Notes: generated by a model from the sequence alone, not told the origin. 64,000 nucleotides of DNA from Streptomyces luomodiensis (GCF_031679605.1 NZ_CP117522.1:6200001-6264000); one strand, 5' to 3'. Counted from the first letter of the stretch, positions 40,438 to 49,744 are shown. Numbers and translations: made by a program.

Positions 40438-41184
40438 GTGCAACCGCTGCTGATCGTGCTCGCCGCCGCGTACGGCGCGGCCGCCGGGCTGCTCTTACCC
40501 CGCCCGCTCTACCGGCTGGCCGTCGAGCCCGAGGAGTCCTGGCGCGGTGCCTGTCCCCGGGGGCACGCGCTCACCGGTCCGGCGCGCGGCTGGCTGGGCC
40601 TCGCCCGCTGCTCCGGCTGCCGGGACGGTGAGCGGGACTACGGGGCGGGTCCGGTGCCGGCGGCGGCGCTCACCGCGCTGGTGTGCGGATGCCTGGCGGC
40701 GGCCGTCGGGGCGCGTCCGGAGCTGGCGGTGTGGCTGCTCCTGGCGCCGCTCGGGGTGCTGCTCACGGCCGTGGACCTGGCGGTCAACCGGCTGCCGGAC
40801 GTCCTCACCCTGCCGATGGCGGGCGGGTCCGCGGCTCTGCTCGGCGCGGCGGCGCTGCTGCCGCACAGCGCCGGGTCCTGGCCGCGCGCGCTGCTGGGCG
40901 GTGCGGTGCTGGGCGGGGGGTATCTGGTGCTGTTCCTGATCAGCCCGAGCGGGATGGGTTTCGGCGACGTCAAGCTGGCGCTGACGCTGGGGGTGGCCCT
41001 CGGCTGGTACGGCTGGGACGTGCTCTTCGTGGGCGCCTTCGCCGGGCTGCTGCTCGGCTGCTGCGGAGCCGTGGCCCTGGTGGTGACCCGGCGGGCCGGG
41101 CGCAAGACCGCCATGGCGTTCGGCCCCTTCATGATCCTCGGGGCGGGCGCCGGGCTGGTGCTGGGGGCGCTCGGGGCCGGATGA
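40438..41184 (+). CDS. Type IV prepilin peptidase (A24 family)
   Basis: 248 aa from a GTG. Aspartic membrane protease: first Asp in AVDLAVNRLPD, second in the GxGD motif GMGFGDVKLAL. About seven membrane helices. A cytoplasmic loop has C-x2-C-like residues (ARCSGCRDG, with ACPRGH before it), as in some bifunctional peptidases, but the full four-Cys pattern is degenerate. Should cleave and possibly methylate Flp (35770) and the TadE-like proteins. Confidence 0.9.
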   Translation: MQPLLIVLAAAYGAAAGLLLPRPLYRLAVEPEESWRGACPRGHALTGPARGWLGLARCSGCRDGERDYGAGPVPAAALTALVCGCLAAAVGARPELAVWLLLAPLGVLLTAVDLAVNRLPDVLTLPMAGGSAALLGAAALLPHSAGSWPRALLGGAVLGGGYLVLFLISPSGMGFGDVKLALTLGVALGWYGWDVLFVGAFAGLLLGCCGAVALVVTRRAGRKTAMAFGPFMILGAGAGLVLGALGAG

Positions 41185-41505
41185 CACGGCGGCGCGCGGA
41201 GGGTTCGGCCCCGCCGATGCATGGACATCCCCTCACGAAGGGTTATGGTGGAAACCCCCCCTCGGGCCGGTCCGTACTCCCCCCCCACGGACCGGCCCGC
41301 TCTCTGTACGGGCTTCTGGCGGGATTCCGGCCGGATTCCGGGGCTGAGCGAGCGGCACGTAGCCCGCACGGTCCGCTACGAAGCGTGACCGGCCGCAGCC
41401 CTTCGGTCGCCCCCGGTTCGCCAGCCCCTCCACCCCGCAGTAGGGTGTCGGGCTTGGGGCGGACTGCCATGGCGAGCCATGTGAAGCACTGAGGGGCTGG
41501 AAGAC
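41185..41505 (+). other. Intergenic region between prepilin peptidase and isoprenyl transferase
   Basis: 321 bp with the hairpin at 41264-41298 and no supported gene. Several short open frames have no ribosome site. The transferase promoter presumably lies in 41300-41500. Confidence 0.5.
41264..41298 (+). terminator. Hairpin terminator with C-rich loop
   Basis: 12-bp perfect stem GGGCCGGTCCGT / ACGGACCGGCCC around an 11-nt C-rich loop, 80 bp after the peptidase stop. Confidence 0.6.
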
Positions 41506-42267
41506 GTGAAGTTGCGCGACCTGGTGTACGGGCTCTACGCACGCCGGGTGGAAGGCCGCCTCGACCATGCCCAGGTGCCCAAGCACATCGGTGTCATCCT
41601 CGACGGCAACCGCCGCTGGGCCCGCGCGGCGGGCGGCACCACCGTGCAGGGACACAAGGCGGGCGCCAGCAAGATCCAGGAGCTGCTCGGCTGGTGCAAC
41701 GAGACGGACGTCGAGGTCGTCACGCTCTGGTTGCTCTCCACCGACAATCTGGACCGCCCCGAGGAGGAGCTGGTACCGCTCCTGAGCATCATCGAGGGCG
41801 CGGTGCGCGATCTGGCCGCCGACGGCCGCTGGCGGGTGCACCACGTCGGGAACCGCGACCTGCTGCCGTCCCGGACCCAGACGGTCCTCAAGGAGGCCGA
41901 GCGGGACACCGAGCACATCGACGGAATACTGGTCAACGTCGCCGTCGGCTACGGCGGGCGGCAGGAGATCGCCGACGCGGTGCGGTCGCTGCTGCTGGAG
42001 CACTCCACCAAGGGCACCTCCTTCGACGAGCTCGCCGAGATCGTCGACATCGACCTCATCTCCGAACACCTGTACACCCGTGGGCAGCCCGATCCGGACC
42101 TGGTCATCCGCACCAGCGGCGAGCAGCGGCTCTCCGGCTTCATGCTGTGGCAGAGCGCCCATTCGGAGTACTACTTCTGTGAAGTTTTCTGGCCCGCCTT
42201 CCGCAAGGTGGACTTCCTCCGCGCACTGCGCGACTACGCCGCCCGGCACCGCCGGTACGGCAGCTAG
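41506..42267 (+). CDS. Isoprenyl (cis-prenyl) transferase, UppS family
   Basis: 253 aa from a GTG. Catalytic loop HIGVILDGNRRWAR (Asp of DGN) at about residues 27-40, WLLSTDNLDRPEEEL, and the closing RTSGEQRLSGFMLWQ and EYYFCEVFWPAFRK blocks. Makes Z-polyprenyl diphosphate, either the undecaprenyl wall carrier or a shorter product. Streptomycetes carry more than one paralogue, so I do not assign uppS. Transcribed alone; a strong terminator follows. Confidence 0.92.
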   Translation: MKLRDLVYGLYARRVEGRLDHAQVPKHIGVILDGNRRWARAAGGTTVQGHKAGASKIQELLGWCNETDVEVVTLWLLSTDNLDRPEEELVPLLSIIEGAVRDLAADGRWRVHHVGNRDLLPSRTQTVLKEAERDTEHIDGILVNVAVGYGGRQEIADAVRSLLLEHSTKGTSFDELAEIVDIDLISEHLYTRGQPDPDLVIRTSGEQRLSGFMLWQSAHSEYYFCEVFWPAFRKVDFLRALRDYAARHRRYGS

Positions 42268-42661
42268 TTCCCGTCTCCCACACCGCAGTTCACCGGCCCG
42301 GGGCCGGACGCCGCCCGGCGTCCGGCCCCGGGCCTTGTCGTGCGCCGGACTCACAGCGTTCATGTACGTGCCGTCATATGCCGTTGCATGTCTGCGCACG
42401 TTCGAGGGAATATCCCTTCCAGGTCGACGCCCTGTCCCACCTGTCCAGTGGGTGTCGAACTGCCAGCGGACGGCATCGGGCCGTTCGTCCGGGAGGCCCT
42501 TTGCACACGGACGACTGTGCGGATCGTGCGTATGACGCGGAGGGCCGGCGCTCGGCCCTCCCCGTAGGGCCTGGCCCGGTCCGTTCCCCGTCTACGGCGG
42601 GGATACCTCACTCCCGCGACGCCGTCGCACCCCGACCTCTCCCGAGGGGGTTCGTCCACCC
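42268..42661 (+). other. Intergenic region between isoprenyl transferase and phoH
   Basis: 394 bp. Starts with the terminator at 42295-42334; the rest (42335-42661) holds no supported gene. GAGGGGG at about 42645-42651 is the probable ribosome site for phoH. Confidence 0.5.
42295..42334 (+). terminator. Strong hairpin terminator after the isoprenyl transferase
   Basis: Perfect 17-bp stem starting GGCCCGGGGCC with a 6-nt loop, followed by TTGT. Confidence 0.8.
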
Positions 42662-43999
42662 GTGGTGACCAGCAAGAAACGCCGCGAGCACGACCGGCGC
42701 ACCTATGTCCTCGACACCAGCGTCCTGCTGGCCGATCCCCATGCCATGGCCCGCTTCGACGAGCACGAAGTCGTGCTGCCGGTCGTGGTGGTCACGGAGC
42801 TGGAGGCCAAGCGGCACCATCCGGAGCTTGGGTACTTCGCGCGGCAGGCGCTCCGCCTGCTGGACGAGTACCGCATCCGTTACGGCCGTCTGGACGCTCC
42901 GATACCGATCGGCGATCTGGGCGGCACCCTGCGTGTCGAGCTCAACCACTCCGACCCGGGCATCCTGCCCGCCGCCTTCCTGAACCACGGCGGCCGGGTG
43001 GGGGACAACGACTCGCGCATCCTCGCGGTCGCCAGAAACCTCCAGGCCGAGGGGTACGACGTCACCGTCGTCTCGAAGGACCTGCCGCTGCGCATCAAGG
43101 CGTCCTCGGTGGGGCTGCTCGCCGAGGAGTACCGCGCGGAGCTGGCGATCACCGACTCGGGCTGGACCGGGATGGCCGAGCTCACCGTCTCGGCCGAACA
43201 GGTGGACGATCTGTTCGCCGCCGAGACCGGGTACATCCCCGAGGCGGCCGAACTGCCCGTGCACACCGGTCTGGTGCTCCAGTCCGAGCGCGGCAAGGCG
43301 CTGGGCCGGGTCACCCCGGACGGGCAGGTGCGGCTGGTGCGCGGCGACCGGGAGGCGTTCGGGATACACGGCCGCAGCGCCGAGCAGCGCATCGCGCTGG
43401 ACCTGCTGCTCGACCCCGAGGTCGGCATCATCTCGATGGGCGGCCGGGCCGGTACGGGCAAGTCGGCGCTGGCGCTGTGCGCCGGGCTGGAGGCCGTGCT
43501 GGAGCGGCGTCAGCACCGCAAGGTGATGATCTTCCGTCCGCTGTACGCGGTGGGCGGCCAGGAGTTGGGCTATCTGCCCGGCACCGAGGCCGAGAAGATG
43601 AGCCCCTGGGCCCAGGCGGTCTTCGACACGCTGTCCGCGGTGACCAGCTCCGAGGTGATCGAGGAGGTCGTGGGGCGCGGCATGCTGGAGGTGCTGCCGC
43701 TGACGCACATCCGCGGCCGCTCGCTCCATGACGCCTTCGTCATCGTCGACGAGGCCCAGTCACTCGAACGGAATGTGCTGCTGACCGTTCTGTCCCGGAT
43801 CGGCGCCAACTCCCGGGTGGTGCTGACCCACGATGTGGCCCAGCGGGACAACCTCCGCGTCGGGCGGTACGACGGGGTGGTGGCGGTCGTGGAGAAGCTG
43901 AAGGGGCATCCGCTGTTCGCGCATGTCACCCTGACCCGCTCCGAGCGTTCGCCGATCGCGGCGCTGGTGACTGAAATGCTGGAGGACAGCCACATCTGA
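42662..43999 (+). CDS. PhoH family protein with N-terminal PIN domain (PhoH2)
   Basis: 445 aa from a GTG. PIN ribonuclease domain at residues 10-150: [12 protein letters not shown] (first Asp), VVTELEAKR (Glu), [14 protein letters not shown] (Asp), [12 protein letters not shown] (Asp). PhoH ATPase/helicase domain from about 240: Walker [13 protein letters not shown], Walker [10 protein letters not shown], then [13 protein letters not shown]. Such PIN-PhoH fusions act as RNA unwinding and cleavage proteins in actinobacteria. All key acidic residues are present. Confidence 0.94.
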   Translation: MVTSKKRREHDRRTYVLDTSVLLADPHAMARFDEHEVVLPVVVVTELEAKRHHPELGYFARQALRLLDEYRIRYGRLDAPIPIGDLGGTLRVELNHSDPGILPAAFLNHGGRVGDNDSRILAVARNLQAEGYDVTVVSKDLPLRIKASSVGLLAEEYRAELAITDSGWTGMAELTVSAEQVDDLFAAETGYIPEAAELPVHTGLVLQSERGKALGRVTPDGQVRLVRGDREAFGIHGRSAEQRIALDLLLDPEVGIISMGGRAGTGKSALALCAGLEAVLERRQHRKVMIFRPLYAVGGQELGYLPGTEAEKMSPWAQAVFDTLSAVTSSEVIEEVVGRGMLEVLPLTHIRGRSLHDAFVIVDEAQSLERNVLLTVLSRIGANSRVVLTHDVAQRDNLRVGRYDGVVAVVEKLKGHPLFAHVTLTRSERSPIAALVTEMLEDSHI

Positions 44000-44029
44000 G
44001 CCGGTTGAGCCGGTTGTGACCCCTCAGGG

Positions 44030-44067
44030 CGCCGCGCGGAAAGGCCAAAGAGCTTAGCCGCGCGGCG
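44030..44067 (+). terminator. Hairpin terminator after phoH
   Basis: 10-bp stem CGCCGCGCGG / CCGCGCGGCG with an 18-nt A-rich loop, 30 nt after the stop. Confidence 0.6.
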
Positions 44068-44086
44068 TCTTGGTGCGCGTGGATTT

Positions 44087-44099
44087 CCAGAAATTCTGG
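44087..44099. promoter_or_regulatory. 13-bp palindrome CCAGAA-A-TTCTGG
   Basis: Perfect dyad in an AT-richer stretch of the SLT-gene upstream region. Candidate operator; regulator unknown. Confidence 0.4.
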
Positions 44100-44430
44100 G
44101 GCGTAAACGGGATGTGAGCTTTCACACCTGGCGGGGAATTGCCTCCGGGGCTCCGCTTCCGGCAGGGTGTGGGTCCTGTCAGGCCCCGCATACGGCACAC
44201 CGGTACCCCCAGCGGTACCGAACCACAGCAGTACCAGAATTGAACAGAGTTCGCCGTATGCCGCCCGAGCACCTCGAGGATCTCCCGTGGGAGATCCCAC
44301 CGGGCCCGTGCCTCCCGTGACCAGCCGACCCCGCCGAGCACCGTCGGGGGCGGAACAAGGGGAGGCCAGCGCCAGGGGCACGATTGCGCCCGCGAGGTCA
44401 CCTAAGCGGGCGATGCTGGAAGGAAACCGA

Positions 44431-45135
44431 GTGAGCCGGATTTCGGTCCGGGGATTCGCAGTGGCCTCGGCCACCGCGGTCACCACTGTGGGCGCCGTTG
44501 TCGGCGTCGCCGCGGGCGGACAGCAGCAGGGCTCGTCCGACCCGATCGAGGCGACCGCCGCCGACTCGACGCTCCTCGCGGACATACCCGCCGGGCAGCA
44601 AGCCGTGGCACAGACCGCATCCCTGACGCAGCAGGCGGACGTCCAGTCCACCGCGGCCGACGCGGAGGCGCGGAAGTCCGCAGAGGAAGCGGCCCGCAAG
44701 CAGGCGGCCAAGGACGCGAAGGCCAAGAAGGCCGCCGCGGACAAGGCAGCCGCCGAGAAGCTGGCGAAGGAGCGGGAGAAGAAGGAGATCGCGAGCCGTT
44801 CGGCCACGCGTGACGCCGGCGACTTCCCCCTCCAGGCCTCGTACACCATCGCCGAGGTCCAGTCGATGGCGCGGCAGATCGTGCCGAGCGGCCAGTTCCA
44901 GTGCTTCAGCAACATCGTGCAGCACGAGAGCACCTGGAACTACCAGGCCACCAACCCCTCGTCGGGTGCCTACGGTCTGGTGCAGGCGCTGCCGGCCTCC
45001 AAGATGGCCTCGGCCGGCGCCGACTGGCAGACCAACCCGGCGACCCAGATCAAGTGGGGCGTCAACTACATGAACGAGCGCTACGGCAGCCCGTGCGACG
45101 CCTGGGCATTCTGGCAGGCCAACGGCCACTACTGA
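44431..45135 (+). CDS. Secreted lytic transglycosylase-like (SLT/lysozyme-fold) protein
   Basis: 234 aa from GTG at 44431 (GGAAGGAAA upstream; ATG at 44413 is the alternative). Signal peptide FAVASATAVTTVGAVVGVAAG. Residues 70-130 are a charged Ala/Lys/Glu coiled coil (DAEARKSAEEAARKQAAKDA and on). The C-terminal 90 residues form the SLT-like domain: FQCFSNIVQHESTWNYQATNPSSGAYGLVQALP, with the catalytic Glu in QHES and AYGLVQ as the G-L-x-Q motif, closing with NYMNERYGSPCDAWAFW. Cuts or remodels peptidoglycan outside the cell. Confidence 0.9.
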   Translation: MSRISVRGFAVASATAVTTVGAVVGVAAGGQQQGSSDPIEATAADSTLLADIPAGQQAVAQTASLTQQADVQSTAADAEARKSAEEAARKQAAKDAKAKKAAADKAAAEKLAKEREKKEIASRSATRDAGDFPLQASYTIAEVQSMARQIVPSGQFQCFSNIVQHESTWNYQATNPSSGAYGLVQALPASKMASAGADWQTNPATQIKWGVNYMNERYGSPCDAWAFWQANGHY

Positions 45136-45185
45136 GCGCATCGCGCCCGGCCCTTCCGGCGGCGGCACCCGATCGCGAACTTTGT

Positions 45186-45216
45186 GAAACCCCCGGCCCA
45201 TCAGGTCGGGGGTTTC
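45186..45216 (+). terminator. Hairpin terminator after the SLT gene
   Basis: 10-bp stem GAAACCCCCG / CGGGGGTTTC with an 11-nt loop, 50 nt after the stop. Confidence 0.65.
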
Positions 45217-45280
45217 GCACATCCTCAGCAGGTAACGTCTCCTTGACGGCTGAGGGGGAAACCGGGGGTAGGAACAGGAA

Positions 45281-46798
45281 ATGTCCACATTGCCGCAGTG
45301 GATCGGCAGGCTGGGAACCGGGCTGACCCGGCTCGCCCACCGGCTCGAATCACACCAGGCCGAGATGCGGGGGCCCGACGACGACGGCGATGACGCCCCG
45401 CGGACCCCACAGGAGCCCGGACCGTCCGAGGAACGCCCGTCGGCGGCGCAGTCACCCGGAGCCGATGCGAACCAGGGCGCGGACGAGGGCGCCGGTACCG
45501 CAAGGGGCGGTGCCGGGGACACCGAGGGCCCGGCCGAGGAGGGCCCGGCCGCCCGGCCGGAGCCGCCCAGCGTGCCCGCCCCGCCCGCCTACGCCCCCGC
45601 CGTCTCCGCCCGGCCCGATCCGGTGGCCGCCGTGCCCTGGGGCGTCCGGGTGGCCGCCGAGGCGGGCTGGCGGCTGCTGGTGCTCGCGGGCACGGTGTGG
45701 GTGCTGATGAAGGTCATCAGCTCGGTCCAGCTGGTGGTGCTGTCCTTCACCGTCGCCCTCCTCATCACCGCGCTGCTGGAGCCCACCGTGACCCGGCTGC
45801 GCCGGCGCGGGGTGCGGCGCGGGCTGGCCACCGCGATCACCTTCATCTCCGGCTTCGTCATCATGGGCCTGGTCGTGTGGTTCGTGGTCTGGCAGGTCAT
45901 GGAGAACGTCGATCAGGTCTCGGGCGAGGTCCAGGCCGGTATCGACGATCTGCGGCGCTGGCTGCTGCACAGCCCGTTCCATGTGACCGAGAAGCAGATC
46001 AACCATGTCGCCAAGAGCCTGCGCGAGGCGATCGGCGCCAACACCGAGCAGATCACCTCGGCGGGGCTGGAGGGCGTCACGGTCGTCGTCGAGGTGATGA
46101 CCGGCCTGCTGCTGACGATGTTCTGCACGCTCTTCCTGCTCTACGACGGCCCGAAGATCTGGAGCTGGGCCCTCAGGCTCGTCCCCGCCCCGGCCCGCGA
46201 GGGCGTGGCGGGCGCGGGTCCGCGGGCCTGGGCGACGCTGACCGCCTATGTGCGTGGCACGGTGCTCGTGGCCCTGATCGACGCGATCTTCATCGGTGTG
46301 GGGCTGTTCTTCCTCGACGTCCCGATGGCCGTGCCGCTGGCCGTGTTCATCTTCCTGTTCGCCTTCATCCCGCTGGTGGGCGCGGTGGTCTCCGGCGCGC
46401 TCGCGGTGGTCGTGGCGCTGGTCACCCAGGGCGTGTTCACCGGGGCGATGGTGCTGGTCGTGGTGCTGGCCGTACAGCAGATCGAGGGCCATGTGCTCCA
46501 GCCCTTCATCCTCGGCCGGGCGGTGCGGGTGCATCCGCTGGCCGTGGTGCTCTCGGTCGCGGCCGGTTCGCTGATCGGCGGCATCGGCGGTGCGGTGGTG
46601 GCCGTCCCCCTGGTGGCGGTCGCCAATACGGTCGTCGGCTATCTGCGCGCCTACAGCCAGGAGAACGCGCTGCGCGCCGTCCCCGGCGCGCACGGCGCCA
46701 CCGCCTCCGCCACGGCGCCCGCCCTGCCGCCGAGCGCACCGCCGCCGGGCGGGCCGTCGTCGGGCGCGCCGTCCGGGGAGGGTGACGGGCCCCGGTAG
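45281..46798 (+). CDS. AI-2E family transporter (PerM/YdiK-type permease)
   Basis: 505 aa. Residues 1-115 are hydrophilic, Pro/Glu/Ala-rich and cytoplasmic. About eight membrane segments follow; family marks are WVLMKVISSVQLVVLSFTVALLITALLEP, the central soluble region (LRRWLLHSPFHVTEKQINHVAKSLREAI), IFIGVGLFFLDVPMAVPLAVFIFLFAFIPLVGAV and QQIEGHVLQPFILGRAV. Ser/Pro-rich tail. AGGAA precedes the ATG. Members export various solutes; the AI-2 name does not prove that substrate here. Confidence 0.92.
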   Translation: MSTLPQWIGRLGTGLTRLAHRLESHQAEMRGPDDDGDDAPRTPQEPGPSEERPSAAQSPGADANQGADEGAGTARGGAGDTEGPAEEGPAARPEPPSVPAPPAYAPAVSARPDPVAAVPWGVRVAAEAGWRLLVLAGTVWVLMKVISSVQLVVLSFTVALLITALLEPTVTRLRRRGVRRGLATAITFISGFVIMGLVVWFVVWQVMENVDQVSGEVQAGIDDLRRWLLHSPFHVTEKQINHVAKSLREAIGANTEQITSAGLEGVTVVVEVMTGLLLTMFCTLFLLYDGPKIWSWALRLVPAPAREGVAGAGPRAWATLTAYVRGTVLVALIDAIFIGVGLFFLDVPMAVPLAVFIFLFAFIPLVGAVVSGALAVVVALVTQGVFTGAMVLVVVLAVQQIEGHVLQPFILGRAVRVHPLAVVLSVAAGSLIGGIGGAVVAVPLVAVANTVVGYLRAYSQENALRAVPGAHGATASATAPALPPSAPPPGGPSSGAPSGEGDGPR

Positions 46799-46863
46799 CC
46801 CGGCGCGGTCCGGTCCGGCCCTGCGCTCCTGGGGTCTCTGGACCCCTGGGCCGGAGTACGCCG

Positions 46864-46895
46864 AAGGGCGCCCCACCGACCGGTGGGGCGCCCTT
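46864..46895. terminator. Bidirectional terminator
   Basis: 14-bp perfect stem AAGGGCGCCCCACC with loop GACC, followed by TTT, between the convergent AI-2E and ahpD genes. Confidence 0.8.
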
Positions 46896-46916
46896 TCAGG
46901 TCTTCGCGACTGAGCG

Positions 46917-47456
46917 TCAGGCGTTCGCGGCCAGGACGCCCTCGGCGTCCAGGGTGGCGCCGACCGCCTGGAGCACCGCGGCGATCTTGAAGGCTTCCTG
47001 GATCGTCTCGCGGTCCACGCCCGCCTTGCGGAGCACCTGCTCATGTGAGTCGAGGCACATTCCGCAGCCGTTGATCGCGGACACGGCCAGCGACCACAGC
47101 TCGAAGTCGGTCTTGTCCACGCCCGGGTTGCCGATGACGTTCATCCGCAGCCCCGCGCGCAGGTTGCCGTACTCCGGGTCGGACAGCAGGTGCCGGGTCC
47201 GGTAGTAGACGTTGTTCATCGCCATGATGGCGGCCGCCGACTTGGCGGCGGTGTACGCCTCCGGCGAGAGGTTGGCCTTGGCCTCCGGCTCCAGCTCCGT
47301 CAGCACCCGCGCCGAGCGCGAGGCGATCGCGCAGGCCAGCACGGTGCCCCACAGCTGCTGCTGGGGAAGCTCGGAGTTGCCGATCACCGAACCGAGGTTC
47401 AGCTTGAGGTCCTTGGCGTAGTCCGGAAGCGCGGACTTCAGCTCATCGAGTGCCAT
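46917..47456 (-). CDS. ahpD: Alkyl hydroperoxide reductase AhpD
   Basis: 179 aa, carboxymuconolactone-decarboxylase fold. Active-site motif [14 protein letters not shown]: redox C-x2-C plus the downstream His. In actinobacteria AhpD reduces AhpC using lipoamide-linked electrons. Begins 11 nt after the end of ahpC on the same strand; both are under the adjacent divergent OxyR. Confidence 0.96.
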   Translation of the reverse strand: MALDELKSALPDYAKDLKLNLGSVIGNSELPQQQLWGTVLACAIASRSARVLTELEPEAKANLSPEAYTAAKSAAAIMAMNNVYYRTRHLLSDPEYGNLRAGLRMNVIGNPGVDKTDFELWSLAVSAINGCGMCLDSHEQVLRKAGVDRETIQEAFKIAAVLQAVGATLDAEGVLAANA

Positions 47457-47467
47457 GGTGAATCAGC

Positions 47468-48022
47468 TCACTCACCGGCGAGGAGGGCCACCGGGTCCAG
47501 GGTGTCCTCGCCCTTGTTCCAGTTGCAGGGGCACAGCTCGTCGGTCTGGAGGGCGTCCAGCACCCGCAGGACCTCCTTGGGGTTACGGCCCACGGAACCG
47601 GCCGTCACCATGGTGAACTGGATCTCGTTGTTCTGGTCCACGATGAACACGGCACGCTGCGCGAAGCCGTCCTCGCCCTCGATGCCGAGCGCACGCATCA
47701 GCTCGTGCTTGGAGTCGGCCATCATCGGGAAGGGCAGGTCGCGCAGGTCGGGGTGGTCCTTGCGCCAGGCGTGGTGGACGAACTCGGAGTCGCCGGAGAA
47801 GCCCAGGATCTGGGCGTCACGGTCGGCGAACTCGTCGTTCAGCTTGCCGAAGGCCGCGATCTCGGTCGGGCACACGAAGGTGAAGTCCTTGGGCCACGCG
47901 AAGACGATCTTCCACTTGCCCTCGTAGGTCTTGTGGTTGATCTGCTCGAACTCCTTGCCGCTCTCCAGCGACACGCAGGCGGTCAGATCGTACTCGGGGA
48001 ACTTGTCACCGACAGTGAGCAC
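47468..48022 (-). CDS. ahpC: Alkyl hydroperoxide reductase AhpC (2-Cys peroxiredoxin)
   Basis: 184 aa from the GTG complementary to 48020-48022 (AAGGAG 7 nt upstream); frame is open further but without a ribosome site. Peroxidatic C51 in FTFVCPTE; C164 and C166 in ELCPCNW as resolving cysteines, as in actinobacterial AhpC. Reduces peroxides and peroxynitrite; recycled by AhpD. Confidence 0.96.
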   Translation of the reverse strand: MLTVGDKFPEYDLTACVSLESGKEFEQINHKTYEGKWKIVFAWPKDFTFVCPTEIAAFGKLNDEFADRDAQILGFSGDSEFVHHAWRKDHPDLRDLPFPMMADSKHELMRALGIEGEDGFAQRAVFIVDQNNEIQFTMVTAGSVGRNPKEVLRVLDALQTDELCPCNWNKGEDTLDPVALLAGE

Positions 48023-48161
48023 GCGTACTCCTTGCAGCTTTCGCGTAGGAAAAACCCCATCATCCGGGTTTTCCTGGGGTTGGACGGTTCCTACCTTGGC
48101 ACAGAGTGCATTGATCAGTGAAATAGCTAGACTCGGTGAGGTTGATTGGAGGTGGCTATCA
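48023..48161. promoter_or_regulatory. Divergent ahpC/oxyR promoter region
   Basis: 139 bp shared by ahpC (minus) and oxyR (plus), AT-richer than flanks (aatagctagac, attgatcagtgaa). OxyR regulators classically bind such divergent regions. A hairpin-capable stretch at 48048-48074 (GGAAAAACCC / GGGTTTTCC with one bulged base) lies in the ahpC leader. Confidence 0.65.
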
Positions 48162-49121
48162 GTGGCCGCATCAGCCACACCGGCCGGCAAACCACGGCAG
48201 CCCAGCATTCCCCAGCTCAGGGCCTTCGTCGCGGTCGCGGAGCAACTGCACTTCCGCGATGCCGCGGCCGCCATCGGGATGAGCCAGCCCGCGCTCTCGG
48301 GCGCCGTCGCCGCGCTCGAGGAGACACTCGGTGTCCAGCTGCTCGAGCGTACGACGCGCAAGGTGCTGCTCAGTCCGGCGGGGGAGCGGCTCGCGGCACG
48401 GGCACGCACCGTGCTGGAGGCGGTCGGGGAGCTGCTGGAGGAGGCCGAGGCGGCGCGGGCGCCCTTCACCGGCGTCCTGCGGCTGGGGGTGATCCCGACC
48501 GTGGCGCCGTATCTGCTGCCGACCGTGCTGCGGCTGGTGCACGAGCGCTATCCCCGGCTCGATCTCCAGGTGCACGAGGAGCAGACCGCCTCACTGCTGG
48601 ACGGGCTGTCCCATGGCCGCCTGGACCTGCTGCTGCTCGCGGTGCCGCTCGGCGCGCCCGGAGTGGTCGAACTGCCGCTGTTCGACGAGGACTTCGTCCT
48701 GGTCACGCCGCAGGACCACTGGCTGGGCGGACGCGATGACATCCCCCGCGAGGCGCTCAAGGAACTGGATCTGCTGCTGCTCGACGAGGGCCACTGCCTG
48801 CGCGACCAGGCCCTGGACATCTGCCGTGAGGCGGGTCGCCCCGAGGGCGCCCCGGTGACCACCAGCGCCGCCGGGCTCTCCACCCTGGTGCAGCTCGTCG
48901 CGGGCGGCCTCGGAGTGACGCTGCTGCCGCGCACCGCGCTGCGGGTGGAGACCGGCCGTAACGACCGCCTGGCCACCGGCGACTTCGCCGAACCGGCGCC
49001 CGCCCGCCGGATAGCCCTGGCCATGCGCGCGGGCGCGGCCCGTGCGGAGGAGTTCGAGACGCTCGCGGAGGCGCTACGGGAGGCGCTGCGGCCACTGCCG
49101 GTACGGGTCGCCCGGGGGTGA
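48162..49121 (+). CDS. oxyR: Hydrogen-peroxide-sensing LysR regulator OxyR
   Basis: 319 aa from the GTG at 48162, set by GGAGGT 8 nt upstream. LysR winged helix at the N-terminus (IPQLRAFVAVAEQLHFRDAAAAIGMSQPALS). Redox cysteines C212 and C221 in GHCLRDQALDIC, with the nine-residue spacing of E. coli OxyR C199/C208. The peroxide-binding Thr/Asp area VIPTVAPYLLP is also typical. Divergent from ahpCD, its expected target. Confidence 0.96.
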   Translation: MAASATPAGKPRQPSIPQLRAFVAVAEQLHFRDAAAAIGMSQPALSGAVAALEETLGVQLLERTTRKVLLSPAGERLAARARTVLEAVGELLEEAEAARAPFTGVLRLGVIPTVAPYLLPTVLRLVHERYPRLDLQVHEEQTASLLDGLSHGRLDLLLLAVPLGAPGVVELPLFDEDFVLVTPQDHWLGGRDDIPREALKELDLLLLDEGHCLRDQALDICREAGRPEGAPVTTSAAGLSTLVQLVAGGLGVTLLPRTALRVETGRNDRLATGDFAEPAPARRIALAMRAGAARAEEFETLAEALREALRPLPVRVARG

Positions 49122-49138
49122 GCGTCGGGGGCTGAGCG

Positions 49139-49744
49139 TCAGAGTCGCCCGGTGGTGAGGATCGCCGCCACGTCCAGGGTGGCCTGGGCGCCGATCGACT
49201 CCGGGAGCGTGATGCGCTCACCCGGGGCGTGGACGCGGTGGGTGTCGTATCCGCCCTCGACGGGGTCGGTCAGCACATGCACCCGCCCGTGCTTGCGGTT
49301 GACGATCACATACACCGGAATCTTGGCCTCGGCGTATGCGGCGACCTTGTTCCGCAGATCGCTGTTGAAGTTGCTGGACGTCACCTCCAGCACCAGCCGG
49401 AAGGACACGGGGTCATAGCAGTTGTTCTCGATCAGGTGCTCGTGGATGTCGGCGTCGACCACCGCCAGGTCCGGAATGGCATAGTCCTCGGGGCCGGTCG
49501 GCAGCCACAGGCCGATCCCCTGGATGACCCTGCTCTCCTTGCCGTGCAGCCCCGCTTCCAGCAAGGGGATCATGAGTTCGGTGAGCGCCATCCCGTGCGG
49601 CGCGTCCGGCGGTGGGGCCACGGTGATTACTCCCCCGATGATCTCGACTCGGCAGCCCGGGTGCTGCTCCATGAGCTGGTTGGCTTGCTCGAGCAGAGTC
49701 AGCGGCTCGGGGCGGTACGGCCCCTCGACTGCGGCAGCAGACAT
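49139..49744 (-). CDS. Uma2/DUF820 family restriction-endonuclease-fold protein
   Basis: 201 aa. PD-(D/E)XK fold features: ISG-like EIIGGVITVAPPP, IPDLAVVDADI (Asp), FRLVLEVTSS (Glu) and AYAEAKIPVYVIVNRKHGRVHVL. Abundant in Streptomyces and cyanobacteria, physiological role unclear. Convergent with oxyR; single gene with GGGAG upstream of the ATG. Confidence 0.9.
   Translation of the reverse strand: MSAAAVEGPYRPEPLTLLEQANQLMEQHPGCRVEIIGGVITVAPPPDAPHGMALTELMIPLLEAGLHGKESRVIQGIGLWLPTGPEDYAIPDLAVVDADIHEHLIENNCYDPVSFRLVLEVTSSNFNSDLRNKVAAYAEAKIPVYVIVNRKHGRVHVLTDPVEGGYDTHRVHAPGERITLPESIGAQATLDVAAILTTGRL

Larger units (their letters stand above)
44000..44430 (+). other. Long leader region upstream of the SLT-domain gene
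   Basis: 431 bp without a supported gene. Contains the phoH terminator (44030-44067), a 13-bp palindrome (44087-44099) and a GGTACC dyad (44201-44220, CGGTACC / GGTACCG, 6-nt loop). A 330-nt transcribed leader is possible. I looked for c-di-AMP (ydaO-type) riboswitch landmarks, which occur before wall-hydrolase genes in Streptomyces, and did not find them. Confidence 0.5.

Noticed and set aside
41506..42267. Assigning uppS to the isoprenyl transferase.
   Set aside because: Streptomycetes encode several close paralogues with different chain lengths; sequence alone does not tell which this is.
44000..44430. c-di-AMP (ydaO/yuaA) riboswitch upstream of the SLT gene.
   Set aside because: The conserved riboswitch core sequences I know from Streptomyces rpfA-type leaders are not recognisable here; kept only as an unexplained leader.
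45281..46798. Calling the transporter an autoinducer-2 exporter.
   Set aside because: The family name is historical; members have varied substrates and no luxS is visible here.
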